Source: Akkermansiaceae bacterium
GTDB lineage: Bacteria; Verrucomicrobiota; Verrucomicrobiia; Verrucomicrobiales; Akkermansiaceae
Direction: 5' to 3'
Assembly: GCA_024233115.1 (NCBI GenBank)
Contig: JACKQB010000002.1
Coordinates: 372,001-436,000, forward strand
Length of the DNA stretch: 64,000 bases
Under the pieces are notes generated by a model that was not told where the DNA came from, made no database searches, and was given only the letters and a program-made list of their open reading frames with translations. The translations under genes were made by a program, and so were the position numbers. Below, one piece after another: positions 37,601 to 44,995 of the stretch (positions are counted from its first letter, which is position 1; each line of letters starts with the position of its first letter).

Positions 37601-38045
37601 GGGCAAACGGATCAAGGAAACCTGTAACGACCACCGCTACTGGTATGCGCGCTTCGATGGCAGGAAGTGGAACGCTTATGAAATCGCTTACGCCGGCACC
37701 AAGCTTTATACCCAGGAAAGCGATTACACAGGCCTCATCGCGCTCGACCCCGATGATCCTGACACGGTGGTCATTTCCACCAATGCCGACCCCGTTACTG
37801 GCAAGCCACTTGTTTCCAAGGCTGATCATAAACGTCACTGGGAACTCTACAAAGGCACGACCAGCGACGATGGAAAAACCTGGAAATGGACTGCAATCAC
37901 CAGCAATTCAACGGTCGACAACCTACGTCCTAACATCCCTGCCAACCCAGGCGGAAAACGCATCATTCTTTGGTGCCGTGGGGAGCTGACCAGCTTTGTT
38001 AACTTCCGGCTTGATCTCTGCGGCATGACCGAGGATCGAAAATAG
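34680..38045 (+). CDS. GH105-DUF4861-BNR_4 triple-domain secreted enzyme
   Basis: The ATG at 34680 begins a signal peptide (MKFHHLLVAALIASSAWSPA) and gives 1121 residues. Residues about 25-385 are a GH105 unsaturated glycuronyl hydrolase domain: CWCDALFMSPAAW contains the catalytic Asp148, and VFWARGNGWVVGGL is the conserved barrel motif. Residues about 390-690 match DUF4861 (FAWENDLIAFRTYGPAL, TRGCGGISVWDNGKL). Residues about 700-1120 match the BNR_4 propeller family (QAPRAIVTKDGKVVFTS, DDHDVAALLERPDG, FSDDTGQSWKPGW, RPYLRYASDN). Some ulvan lyases are seven-bladed propellers of this sort, and GH105 acts on the unsaturated ends that lyases leave, so one polypeptide may both cut and trim a uronic-acid-containing polymer. 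Lyase activity of the propeller is inferred, not shown. Confidence 0.85.
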   Translation: MKFHHLLVAALIASSAWSPAAPTAENVLHEMKRVADWQIANPSKHHITDWTQAPFFLGLYNLHQVSQEQKYLDSLVTFGKRAKFGPGRRITHADDHAVLQAWLELYQLNGGMERLTPSIDHFPKIINALKDSPPASVSGGTFTWCWCDALFMSPAAWTQLSHITGDQKYLIWADREWWTCTDVLYDPAECLYYRDNRFFGKKTETGKKVFWARGNGWVVGGLVHMLDYLPADHPSRGRYLALYHDMMYALLKLQHADGLWRTSLLDPQAAVGESSGSSFFVYGMAWGLNRGLLPADKFRPAVDKGWTALCGNIQPTGMLGYVQEIGDQPGASGPESTEVYGSGAFLLAGSEIIRMVDPTKRRKNLADFTGVKLPAHYAPEPPRVVVRHVPERADDFAWENDLIAFRTYGPALRDGAEDSGFDAWLKRVPYPVIDKWYIEDTTPLLHTKKGKSYHQDQGEGYDGYKVGNTRGCGGISVWDNGKLHNSNTYVGYKIISHTMDRAIFDLYYASTFHGKQLRETKRITLVMGQRLFQSESRFTIDGIPAQLDVAIGLKHQATGTQALSSLKTGVLSIWEKLDGLGFGQAVVIDPAAVEKMIRHTDAEGQEQSLCLARTDESGYIRWFSGYGWEGQGEITSDTLWQDYLGAFAASFTQKPFSDHHQSLKVHTLSPPVDPMAPAPVDEVPGATLIKPNGGWCWYQAPRAIVTKDGKVVFTSISGDSFAGLDAGDLWATSWDPQSGKTEHFELHDQFQCDDHDVAALLERPDGSILAVYGKHGSDHLLRSRTTSEAGQISAWSKERTYDVGAGYCYSNVFRLSEEHGRIYNFSRTHGRNPNCTFSDDTGQSWKPGWRLLHWAKSDYVKHPKYTGTDGARPYLRYASDNTSKIHFITTEDHPRAFDNSIYHGYYQAGKLHQSDGKVLSEPGSANPARLTPQSFTRVFAGDKDKVAWTTDLELDQKGYPYAAFSVQVDGAQSRGKRIKETCNDHRYWYARFDGRKWNAYEIAYAGTKLYTQESDYTGLIALDPDDPDTVVISTNADPVTGKPLVSKADHKRHWELYKGTTSDDGKTWKWTAITSNSTVDNLRPNIPANPGGKRIILWCRGELTSFVNFRLDLCGMTEDRK

Positions 38046-38404
38046 GCGAGTTTACCAATACCGCAAACCCCAGCCCCCCCCTGGAGCCTCCGTCTTGCAA
38101 GCCACCAGGGTGACTAGGTGAAGTGGCTCACGGAAAGGCAGGCGGCCGACGCATTGACGATTGCCCGAACGACTTCGATTTGGCCTGATTTATGGGTATT
38201 TTTAGACACAATGAACACAATTAAAGGGATGGCATGCTGAATCAAGGCTCAATTTCAGGGCTGTTTAATCTTCCACGCCATCGAGTTCATCGGCATGATA
38301 AATCAGAAAGAAGAGGAGGTATGCCGGTTGCGTCGGCACCTCGATAGAGTCACTCTTTCCACAAATACACACCAACCACATCAAAAAAACAACCCGTTCA
38401 ACCC
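38046..38404. other. Intergenic region before PEP-CTERM gene 4
   Basis: This 359-bp gap has no coding signal on either strand beyond tiny frames. The last 90 bp are A/C-rich leader sequence before the PEP-CTERM start. I see no clear terminator, riboswitch or promoter consensus. Confidence 0.5.
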
Positions 38405-39235
38405 ATGAAAAAAACAGTCCCAACCCTGACCGCAGTTGCGGCAACGCTGGTCATGCTGGCTGACCCGGCGTCCGCCAGCGTCACCGTGACCAGCGCCAAC
38501 CTCACCGCATACTTCAATGCCGCGGATCTGCACAACGACAGCGGAGCCACCAACCCCGCCAGCGGAACCGATATCTCGAGCTGGACCAACCTTTCCACCG
38601 GCACCAGCCTTGCGAACGGCGACCCAACGATATGGCCCACCTACATCTCGGTTGGAAACGGCGGTATCAACAACCTCGACAGCGTGAGGTTCAATCCCAC
38701 CAATTCTGGTTCAGCTAATGCTGACCTTCTCTTCAATAACTCGATGTCGGTTTCCGCCCGAACCGTCTTCGCGGTGGTGACGATGGTCAACAACAGCGAA
38801 AACTACTCCACACTCCTGGCGAATAGCTCCAACAGCCTAACCATCCGGCAGAATGCTAGCAATGCCGAGTATTATGTAGGCAACACCGCTGACTTCATCA
38901 AGGACGGCACCGACGGCACCTTCTACATCAACGGCACCGCTGGTCGCTCGACCTCCTTCGGCACCGCCCACATTATCGAGGTGGTCTCTAACACGGCGGA
39001 AACCTACACCGGACTGCGCATCGGCTCCAATGAAGCTGGCAATCAACGCGGCTGGAGTGGTGACATTGCCGAGATCCTGATCTACGACGACGCGCTTTCG
39101 GCAAGCGACCGCAACCAGGTCGGCAACTACCTCGCCACCAAATACGGCATTACCGCCGCCTACGTGCCCGAGCCGTCGTCCGCCCTGCTCTCGGCACTGG
39201 GGGTGTTCGCCTTTGTCCTGCGCCGCAGACGCTGA
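38405..39235 (+). CDS. PEP-CTERM protein with LamG-like domain, paired with the GH95-like enzyme
   Basis: The 276-residue protein has a signal peptide (MKKTVPTLTAVAATLVMLADPASA) read here in two parts as MKKTVPTLTAVAATL and VMLADPASA. One LamG/concanavalin-like domain follows: SANLTAYFNAADLHNDSG, SVGNGGINNLDSVRF, ADLLFNNSMSVSARTVFAV, GWSGDIAEILIYDDAL. It ends in VPEPSSALLSALGVFAFVL and RRRR. Residues 25-245 align almost end to end with the N-terminal domain of the 1216-residue enzyme two genes downstream. A terminator follows the gene. As with the other PEP-CTERM proteins, exosortase processing is inferred from the tail. Confidence 0.86.
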   Translation: MKKTVPTLTAVAATLVMLADPASASVTVTSANLTAYFNAADLHNDSGATNPASGTDISSWTNLSTGTSLANGDPTIWPTYISVGNGGINNLDSVRFNPTNSGSANADLLFNNSMSVSARTVFAVVTMVNNSENYSTLLANSSNSLTIRQNASNAEYYVGNTADFIKDGTDGTFYINGTAGRSTSFGTAHIIEVVSNTAETYTGLRIGSNEAGNQRGWSGDIAEILIYDDALSASDRNQVGNYLATKYGITAAYVPEPSSALLSALGVFAFVLRRRR

Positions 39236-39291
39236 TAGGAACACCTCGGCCGGTCCATTCACCGGCTGGAGGCTATAAAAAACATCTCAGC

Positions 39292-39338
39292 GCTCCGGGG
39301 GTATGGTGACAACAGCGTCCCATCCCCCGGAGCTTTTT
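39292..39338 (+). terminator. Intrinsic terminator after PEP-CTERM gene 4
   Basis: A perfect 15-bp stem (39292-39306 and about 39319-39333) is followed by a short T run, before the fucosidase gene. Confidence 0.85.
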
Positions 39339-39406
39339 ATGTCGCCATTTTAAGACTCCCGGACGCGCCCCCGCTGCCATCATCCTGCTCCGCAGGCAAC
39401 CATCTC

Positions 39407-39434
39407 AATAGATAACTACCAATAGATAACTACC
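39407..39434 (+). repeat. Perfect 14-bp tandem duplication touching the fucosidase start codon
   Basis: AATAGATAACTACC occurs at 39407-39420 and again at 39421-39434, with the ATG at 39435 directly after. It replaces the position where a ribosome binding site would lie. Confidence 0.95.
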
Positions 39435-40469
39435 ATGAAACGACACATCATCACAGCCTGCCTGCTGGCGGCATCAAGTTTACACGCCCAAACCCCGCCG
39501 GCCACCGCACAGGCCATTCAAGACTGGCAGAAACTGGGCTACGGCATGTTCATCCATTTCGGGATGAGCACATTTATCGCCAATGAATACGGCACCGGCA
39601 AGGAGGCTTCCACCACCTACGCCCCGAGCCATCTCGACGTTGACCAGTGGATCCGCGTGGCGCGTGACGCGGGTATGAAATACGCGGTGCTGACGGCGAA
39701 ACATGTGGCCGGCCATTGTCTCTGGGACAGCAAGGTGCGGTTCCGCGGCAAGGAGTTCGACCACGATGTCGCCACCTCCGGCAACCGGACGGATGTGATC
39801 GCGGAATACGTCAAGGCATGCAGGAAATACGATGTCATGCCCGGCCTGTACTGGTGTTTCATGGACAAGCGGAACAACTCCCGGCCCCCTGCCCGGCAGG
39901 ACTACGGAACCGCGCGGGCGAAGCTGCCGGATGATTTTTTCCAACTGGCCAAGGACCAGACCGCCGAACTGATCCGGCTCTACCCCGATGTCGCCTACTA
40001 CTGGCTCGACATCCCGGCCTACTCCAGCCCGGCGCAGCGGCGCGAGCTCTACGATCACATCAAGCGGCTGCGTCCCGGCACCATCGTGCTCTTCAACCAC
40101 GGCGCGGGCAAACCCAAGGGGCCGATGACGATCGCCAACAGCCAGGTGTCCTGGCCGAGCGACATTCTCAACACCGAGCGCTGGCCACTGAAGCCGGGCT
40201 GGTTCACCGCCAAACAAAGTTATCAGAATAAAACCTATCAGCTCGGCTACGAACACTGCGACACCATTTGCAAAAAATGGTTCTGGAACGAGGGCGACCA
40301 GCCACGTCCGGTCGAGGAGCTGCTCAACATTTACCGGGACGTCCGCGCCGGTGGAGGCAATTTGCTCCTGAACGTTCCCCCCGACCGCACCGGCCGCATC
40401 CCGCAGTACCATGTCAAGGCACTGCTTGATTTGAAAAAGGCGATCGACGCCCCGGCAATAAACAAATGA
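39435..40469 (+). CDS. Secreted GH29 alpha-L-fucosidase
   Basis: This 344-residue protein has a signal peptide (MKRHIITACLLAASSLHAQ). The GH29 barrel begins WQKLGYGMFIHFGMSTFIA and includes MKYAVLTAKHVAGHCLWDS, with the conserved substrate-binding His pair. The likely nucleophile is Asp192 in AYYWLDIPAY. The length fits a single catalytic domain without the C-terminal beta domains present in longer members, so this may be a compact subfamily. It is the middle gene of a PEP-CTERM, GH29, GH95-like cluster; the next gene starts 40 bp later. GH29 and GH95 enzymes both can act on alpha-fucosides, so a fucose-containing polymer is a plausible target. Confidence 0.88.
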   Translation: MKRHIITACLLAASSLHAQTPPATAQAIQDWQKLGYGMFIHFGMSTFIANEYGTGKEASTTYAPSHLDVDQWIRVARDAGMKYAVLTAKHVAGHCLWDSKVRFRGKEFDHDVATSGNRTDVIAEYVKACRKYDVMPGLYWCFMDKRNNSRPPARQDYGTARAKLPDDFFQLAKDQTAELIRLYPDVAYYWLDIPAYSSPAQRRELYDHIKRLRPGTIVLFNHGAGKPKGPMTIANSQVSWPSDILNTERWPLKPGWFTAKQSYQNKTYQLGYEHCDTICKKWFWNEGDQPRPVEELLNIYRDVRAGGGNLLLNVPPDRTGRIPQYHVKALLDLKKAIDAPAINK

Positions 40470-40509
40470 CCCGTGTCGCGGGGCTTTGTTTCACCAGCTA
40501 TCCAAAACC

Positions 40510-43500
40510 ATGTTTATCCAACAACTTCTGAAGGTCTCCCGTATCGCCCCGTTGGTCCTGCTGCTGGGGGCCGCCGCGCAGGCGGACCTGAACGTCTCCA
40601 GCGCCAATATGACCGCCCACTTTGATGCCGCCGACATCCACGGCGACAACGGAGTATCCAACCCCGCTCATGGAGGAACTGTCGAGTCGTGGACCAATCT
40701 GGTCACCAACACCTCACTCAACCGGGACGGCTCGGGCGGCAACCCGGTGTTTATTGCCGCGGGCAACGGCGGGATCAACAACCTGGCCACGGTCCGCCTC
40801 ACAGACGGCGCCACGGACAGGGACCTGCTTTTCAACAATGCGATGAATGTGACGGCGCAGACCGTGTTTGCCGTTCTCACCATGAACAACAGCGGCACCG
40901 CGTATTCCACCCTGCTCTCGAACGCCAATCACTCCCTCAACATTCGCCAGGGAGACAACCTGCCGGAATACTTTGTCGGCAACAGTGGTGACTTTGTGCA
41001 GGACGGAAGCACCGGCAGCATCCGCGTCAATGGCCTGGCCGGGCGCTCCGTCAGCTACGGGCAGGCCCATGTTCTCGAAGTTTCCAGAACCTCGGCCACC
41101 ACCTATTCCGGGCTGCGCATCGGTGACAATGTGGTCAACCCCGGTCGCCGCTGGGAGGGCGATGTCGCGGAAATCGTGATCTATGACGGGCCGCTGTCCG
41201 AGGCGGACCGGCTTCAGGTGGGTGCCTATCTTGCCAACAAATACAATCTCAACACCGACTACAACTCCCCCCTGGCCCGTGTCCCCTCGCCGCAGGATGG
41301 CGCGGTGGACGTCCCCGTGGACACCGGTCTCGGATGGACACCACCCAATACCTACAGCCCGACCGGATACCGTGTCTATTTCGGCACCGACCCCGAGGTG
41401 AGGAACAACCCGATGACCAGCGTGACCACCCCGTCGTGGACCCCGGGGGAAAACCTGGCGTGGTCGACAACCTACCACTGGGCGGTGGACGCGCTCGACG
41501 GCACCACGGTCAACGAGGGAGTTACCTGGAGTTTCACCACGGAACCAGACCCCTCGCTACCCTACGACCCTCTCCAGGATCTCGCCCGTCACAATGTTGT
41601 CTGGAACTCCCCCAGCACGAACTCGGCCGGCTCGATGCCGCTGGGAAATGGCGACCTCGGTCTGAACGTCTGGGTGGAGTCCGATGGCGACCTGATGCTG
41701 TTGCTCAGCAAAACCGATGCCTGGGGCGACAACGGCAGGCTGCTCAAGCTCGGCCGCGTGCGCATCAGCCTGTCTCCCAACCCCTTTGCCGCCGGGCAGC
41801 CGTTTGTGCAGACGCTGAACCTCCCCAACGGCGAGATCCTCATCACCGCCGGCAGCGAGGGCAGCCAGGTTTCCTTTGTCATCTGGGCGGATGCAAACCA
41901 CCCGGCCATCCATATCCAGGCCGAGGGCGACACCCCGCGCGACTGGCAGGCCAAGCTCGAACTCTGGCGCACCAGCCAGCGCAGCCTGAGTGGTGGCGAG
42001 GCGGAGTCCGCATACGGCGCACGCAACGGCCCCACCGCACTGGTCGTCGAACCCGACACCGTGGTCAGCGGACAGTCTGAAAAACTCACCTGGTACCACC
42101 GCAACGTCCACTCGGTTTATCCGGAAACGCTTTCCGTGCAATCGCTCTATCCCAGCGGGGGCGCTCCGCCGGACCCGTTGTTAGGACGCACCTTTGGCGC
42201 CACACTTTACGCCTCCGGAGGTTTTTCCAATTCCTCCGACAGCATCCTGGCCTCCGACAACGCACGGAACAACGCAAGCTTTACCATCGTCGCCCACACG
42301 GAGGTCACGCCGAGCGCCGCCGACTGGATTTCCTCGCTCGACACCAAGGTGGCCGCGGTCGAGGCCTCTCCACCGGCGCAGCGGTATGCGGCCCACACCG
42401 CCTGGTGGCACAGCTTCTGGAACCGCCACTGGCTGGTCGTCGGCACCCCCGGCTCGGGCGTCGTTCCCGGCGGCGACGCCTTCACGGTCAGCCAGGGGTA
42501 CATGCTGCAGCGTTTTGTCAACGCCTGCGGCGGCCGCGGCAACAGTCCGATCAAGTTCAACGGCTCGATTTTCACCGTCGACGCCACCTCGTCCTACGAT
42601 CCTGACTTCAGGAAATGGGGCCCCTGTTACTGGTGGCAGAATACCCGCCTGCCCTACTGGTCGATGCCGATGGCCGGTGACCTGGATCTCATGGAGCCCC
42701 TGTTCAAGATGTACTTGGACGCCCTCCCGCTCGCCCGCGAACGGGTGCAGACCTACTACGGCCACGCCGGCGCCTATTTCCCGGAAACCATGTATTTCTG
42801 GGGAACCTGGAACAACGAAAACTACGGCTGGGACCGCACCGGCAAGGAAGTCGGCCGCTCCGACAACGCATACATCCGCTGGGAATGGCAGGGCGGCATC
42901 GAGCTGCTCTGGATGATGCTGGAACGTTACGAAATGTCACCCGACGCCGACTTCGCCACCAACACCCTGGTGCCGCTGGCCCGCGACATCATCGACCTCT
43001 ACGACCATCGCTTCCCCCGGGATGGCGACGGGAAAATCCGCTTCACTCCGTCCCAGGCCCTCGAAACTTACTGGGAGGGATGCGAAAACCCCACCCCGGA
43101 AGTCGCCGGTCTCACCCGCCTGCTGGCTGGGTTGTTAGACCTCCCGGAGTCGCTCACCACCGTTGCCTTGCGTGAGCAGTGGTCGCGGTTGTTAGGCGAG
43201 ATGCCCGCCGTCCCGCAGCGCAGCAGAAACGGCCAGCAGGCGATCTCACCGGCGGAAGTCATCGGCCCGAAGGGAAACCGTGAGAGCCCGGAACTCTACC
43301 CGGTTTTTCCCTACGCCATCCATCACGTCGGCAAGCCGGACCTGGCCTTGGCCGACTGGACCTACCAGACACGCGCGGACCAGAACCCCAACGGCTGGGG
43401 GCAGGATGTGATATTCGCCGCCATGCTCGGACGCAGTGCCGAGGCGAAGGCGGCCGTGACGAGTCGGTTCGCAACCAAACACTCCGGCAGCCGATTCCCC

Positions 43501-44160
43501 GCCATGTGGGGGCCGAACTACGATTGGATTCCCGACCAGGACCACGGCGGCGTCTCCATGATCGCGCTGCAGAAGATGCTCCTGATCGAGGACGGCGAGC
43601 GACTGCTGCTTTTCCCGGGCTGGCCGGATTCATGGGATGTAAAATTCCGCGTCCATGCCCGCGGCAACACCACGATTGATGGGCAGCTCAAAGATGGCGG
43701 GATCGTCAAACTGGATGTCACCCCCGCCAGCCGCTACAAGGATGTGGAAACTTACCTGGGATCGATTCCTCCGCAGGCGGGAACCTGGGAACACTGGCGA
43801 CTCCATACTCCGGGGGCCGGAAGTAGTCCGACTGATAATGGCGACGGTGACGCCTATGACGACCTGATGGAATACGTCTTCGGCGGCGACCCCGCCGACC
43901 CGGCCAGCCCGACCGGCCTGAACATCGGCCCATCCGCCTCGGGCACGGTGCTGCATTTCGACAGACCGACCGGCCTGCTGGATGTGACCTACACCCTCCA
44001 GGTCTCCACCGACCTGACCCCGGACTCGTGGACGGAGGCGCCCATTTCCCCCACCGTCACACCGCTCGACGACGTCCACGAGCGCGTCAGCTATGATCTC
44101 GGCGATCCAGCGGGCAACAGGTTCTACCGCCTCCTCGTCGAGCTTGCGGAATCCCCGTAG
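40510..44160 (+). CDS. LamG-DUF5703-GH95-like large secreted glycosidase with C-terminal EF-hand module
   Basis: The ATG at 40510 (MFIQQLLKVSRIAPLVLLLG) gives a signal peptide and 1216 residues. Residues about 28-255 are homologous to the PEP-CTERM protein at 38405 (SANMTAHFDAADIHGDNG, AAGNGGINNLATVRL, DLLFNNAMNVTAQTVFAVL). A fibronectin-like domain covers about 260-350 (PTGYRVYFGTDPEV). A DUF5703-like beta domain begins HNVVWNSPSTNSAGSMPLGN. The (alpha/alpha)6 region (about 620-1060) contains WWQNTRLPYWSMPMAGDLD and resembles GH95/GH65-type barrels. The C-terminus has the loop N1110-x-D-x-D...E1121 then VFGGDP and a beta module ending FYRLLVELAES. The enzyme type is probable, and the exact substrate, perhaps alpha-fucosides or alpha-galactosides, is uncertain. 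Confidence 0.82.
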   Translation: MFIQQLLKVSRIAPLVLLLGAAAQADLNVSSANMTAHFDAADIHGDNGVSNPAHGGTVESWTNLVTNTSLNRDGSGGNPVFIAAGNGGINNLATVRLTDGATDRDLLFNNAMNVTAQTVFAVLTMNNSGTAYSTLLSNANHSLNIRQGDNLPEYFVGNSGDFVQDGSTGSIRVNGLAGRSVSYGQAHVLEVSRTSATTYSGLRIGDNVVNPGRRWEGDVAEIVIYDGPLSEADRLQVGAYLANKYNLNTDYNSPLARVPSPQDGAVDVPVDTGLGWTPPNTYSPTGYRVYFGTDPEVRNNPMTSVTTPSWTPGENLAWSTTYHWAVDALDGTTVNEGVTWSFTTEPDPSLPYDPLQDLARHNVVWNSPSTNSAGSMPLGNGDLGLNVWVESDGDLMLLLSKTDAWGDNGRLLKLGRVRISLSPNPFAAGQPFVQTLNLPNGEILITAGSEGSQVSFVIWADANHPAIHIQAEGDTPRDWQAKLELWRTSQRSLSGGEAESAYGARNGPTALVVEPDTVVSGQSEKLTWYHRNVHSVYPETLSVQSLYPSGGAPPDPLLGRTFGATLYASGGFSNSSDSILASDNARNNASFTIVAHTEVTPSAADWISSLDTKVAAVEASPPAQRYAAHTAWWHSFWNRHWLVVGTPGSGVVPGGDAFTVSQGYMLQRFVNACGGRGNSPIKFNGSIFTVDATSSYDPDFRKWGPCYWWQNTRLPYWSMPMAGDLDLMEPLFKMYLDALPLARERVQTYYGHAGAYFPETMYFWGTWNNENYGWDRTGKEVGRSDNAYIRWEWQGGIELLWMMLERYEMSPDADFATNTLVPLARDIIDLYDHRFPRDGDGKIRFTPSQALETYWEGCENPTPEVAGLTRLLAGLLDLPESLTTVALREQWSRLLGEMPAVPQRSRNGQQAISPAEVIGPKGNRESPELYPVFPYAIHHVGKPDLALADWTYQTRADQNPNGWGQDVIFAAMLGRSAEAKAAVTSRFATKHSGSRFPAMWGPNYDWIPDQDHGGVSMIALQKMLLIEDGERLLLFPGWPDSWDVKFRVHARGNTTIDGQLKDGGIVKLDVTPASRYKDVETYLGSIPPQAGTWEHWRLHTPGAGSSPTDNGDGDAYDDLMEYVFGGDPADPASPTGLNIGPSASGTVLHFDRPTGLLDVTYTLQVSTDLTPDSWTEAPISPTVTPLDDVHERVSYDLGDPAGNRFYRLLVELAESP

Positions 44161-44410
44161 CATTGATGACTTTGGCTATATTGTCACCGGATATTCCATA
44201 TCTGTTAGTTATCCCGTGTTTCAAAACATGGACACCTGTTGTATCACGATTAAAAAACAGACCGTAATTTAAGTATCTACATGGGCATCAGCGCCAGTGT
44301 CATGCATGTCAAAGAATGTATTTTGCAAAGGTTGACAGTACAGGGCATTCCATGCAACTGGCACGCGCATTGCTCATCTGAGGGTGTTGCATCAACAACC
44401 AAACACAATC

Positions 44411-44815
44411 ATGCCCAAAAAAACCGTTAAGAAAGCCGCTAAAAAAGCGGTGAAAAAAACAACCACCAAAAAGACCGCGCGGAAAACGGCCCAAAAAGCA
44501 GCCCCCGCGAAAAAGGCCGCGAAAAAGGCCGCCAAGAAAGCTGCAAAAAAAGCTCCGACCAAAAAAGCCGCTAAAAAAGCGACCAAAAAAGTTGCTAAAA
44601 AAACAGCGAAAAAATCCGTCAAGGCAGTGAAACCGGCTGAAGAATCGACAGAAAAAGGTTCTTCACCAGTTGAACCACCAGCACCGGCAGGAGCTAGCTT
44701 TGCGCAGGTCAAACATGCCGCTTACCTGAACTTCATCAGTCGGGTGGAGAATGGCATCTATGGAGATGAAATCGGCGACTGGTTAGCCGCTGAGGCAGCA
44801 CTGCAAGTTGCCTGA
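44411..44815 (+). CDS. Histone H1-like Lys/Ala-rich DNA-binding protein with DUF2934-like tail
   Basis: From the ATG at 44411 (MPKKTVKKAAKKAVKK) the 134-residue protein has about 75 residues of AAKKA/TKKA repeats, like the C-terminal tail of eukaryotic histone H1 and bacterial H1-like proteins. A Pro/Glu linker follows. The last 35 residues (AYLNFISRVENGIYGDEIGD then WLAAEAAL) resemble the small DUF2934 domain. It should bind and compact DNA. It stands alone between terminators. Confidence 0.85.
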   Translation: MPKKTVKKAAKKAVKKTTTKKTARKTAQKAAPAKKAAKKAAKKAAKKAPTKKAAKKATKKVAKKTAKKSVKAVKPAEESTEKGSSPVEPPAPAGASFAQVKHAAYLNFISRVENGIYGDEIGDWLAAEAALQVA

Positions 44816-44850
44816 TCAATCGACAAGATTCACAAACCAAACAACGCACA

Positions 44851-44886
44851 AGCCGCACTCTCAATTGAGGGTGCGGCTTTTTTTTT
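44851..44886 (+). terminator. Intrinsic terminator after histone-like gene
   Basis: A 14-bp stem with one G-U pair and almost no loop (44851-44864 and 44865-44878) is followed by a run of T residues. Confidence 0.92.
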
Positions 44887-44995
44887 GCCGAATTCACGGA
44901 AAAATCACACGGCTTTCATCATTACTTCATGATACAAGGCTATGTATTTGCCCGTAGTCGTGAAGAACGCCCCGGTTTTGTAACCCCAGCTCAAG

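Noticed and set aside
30206..44160. Idea that the shared domains are recent DNA duplications forming long repeats
   Set aside because: The proteins are similar but the nucleotide sequences have diverged, so this is not a direct DNA repeat.
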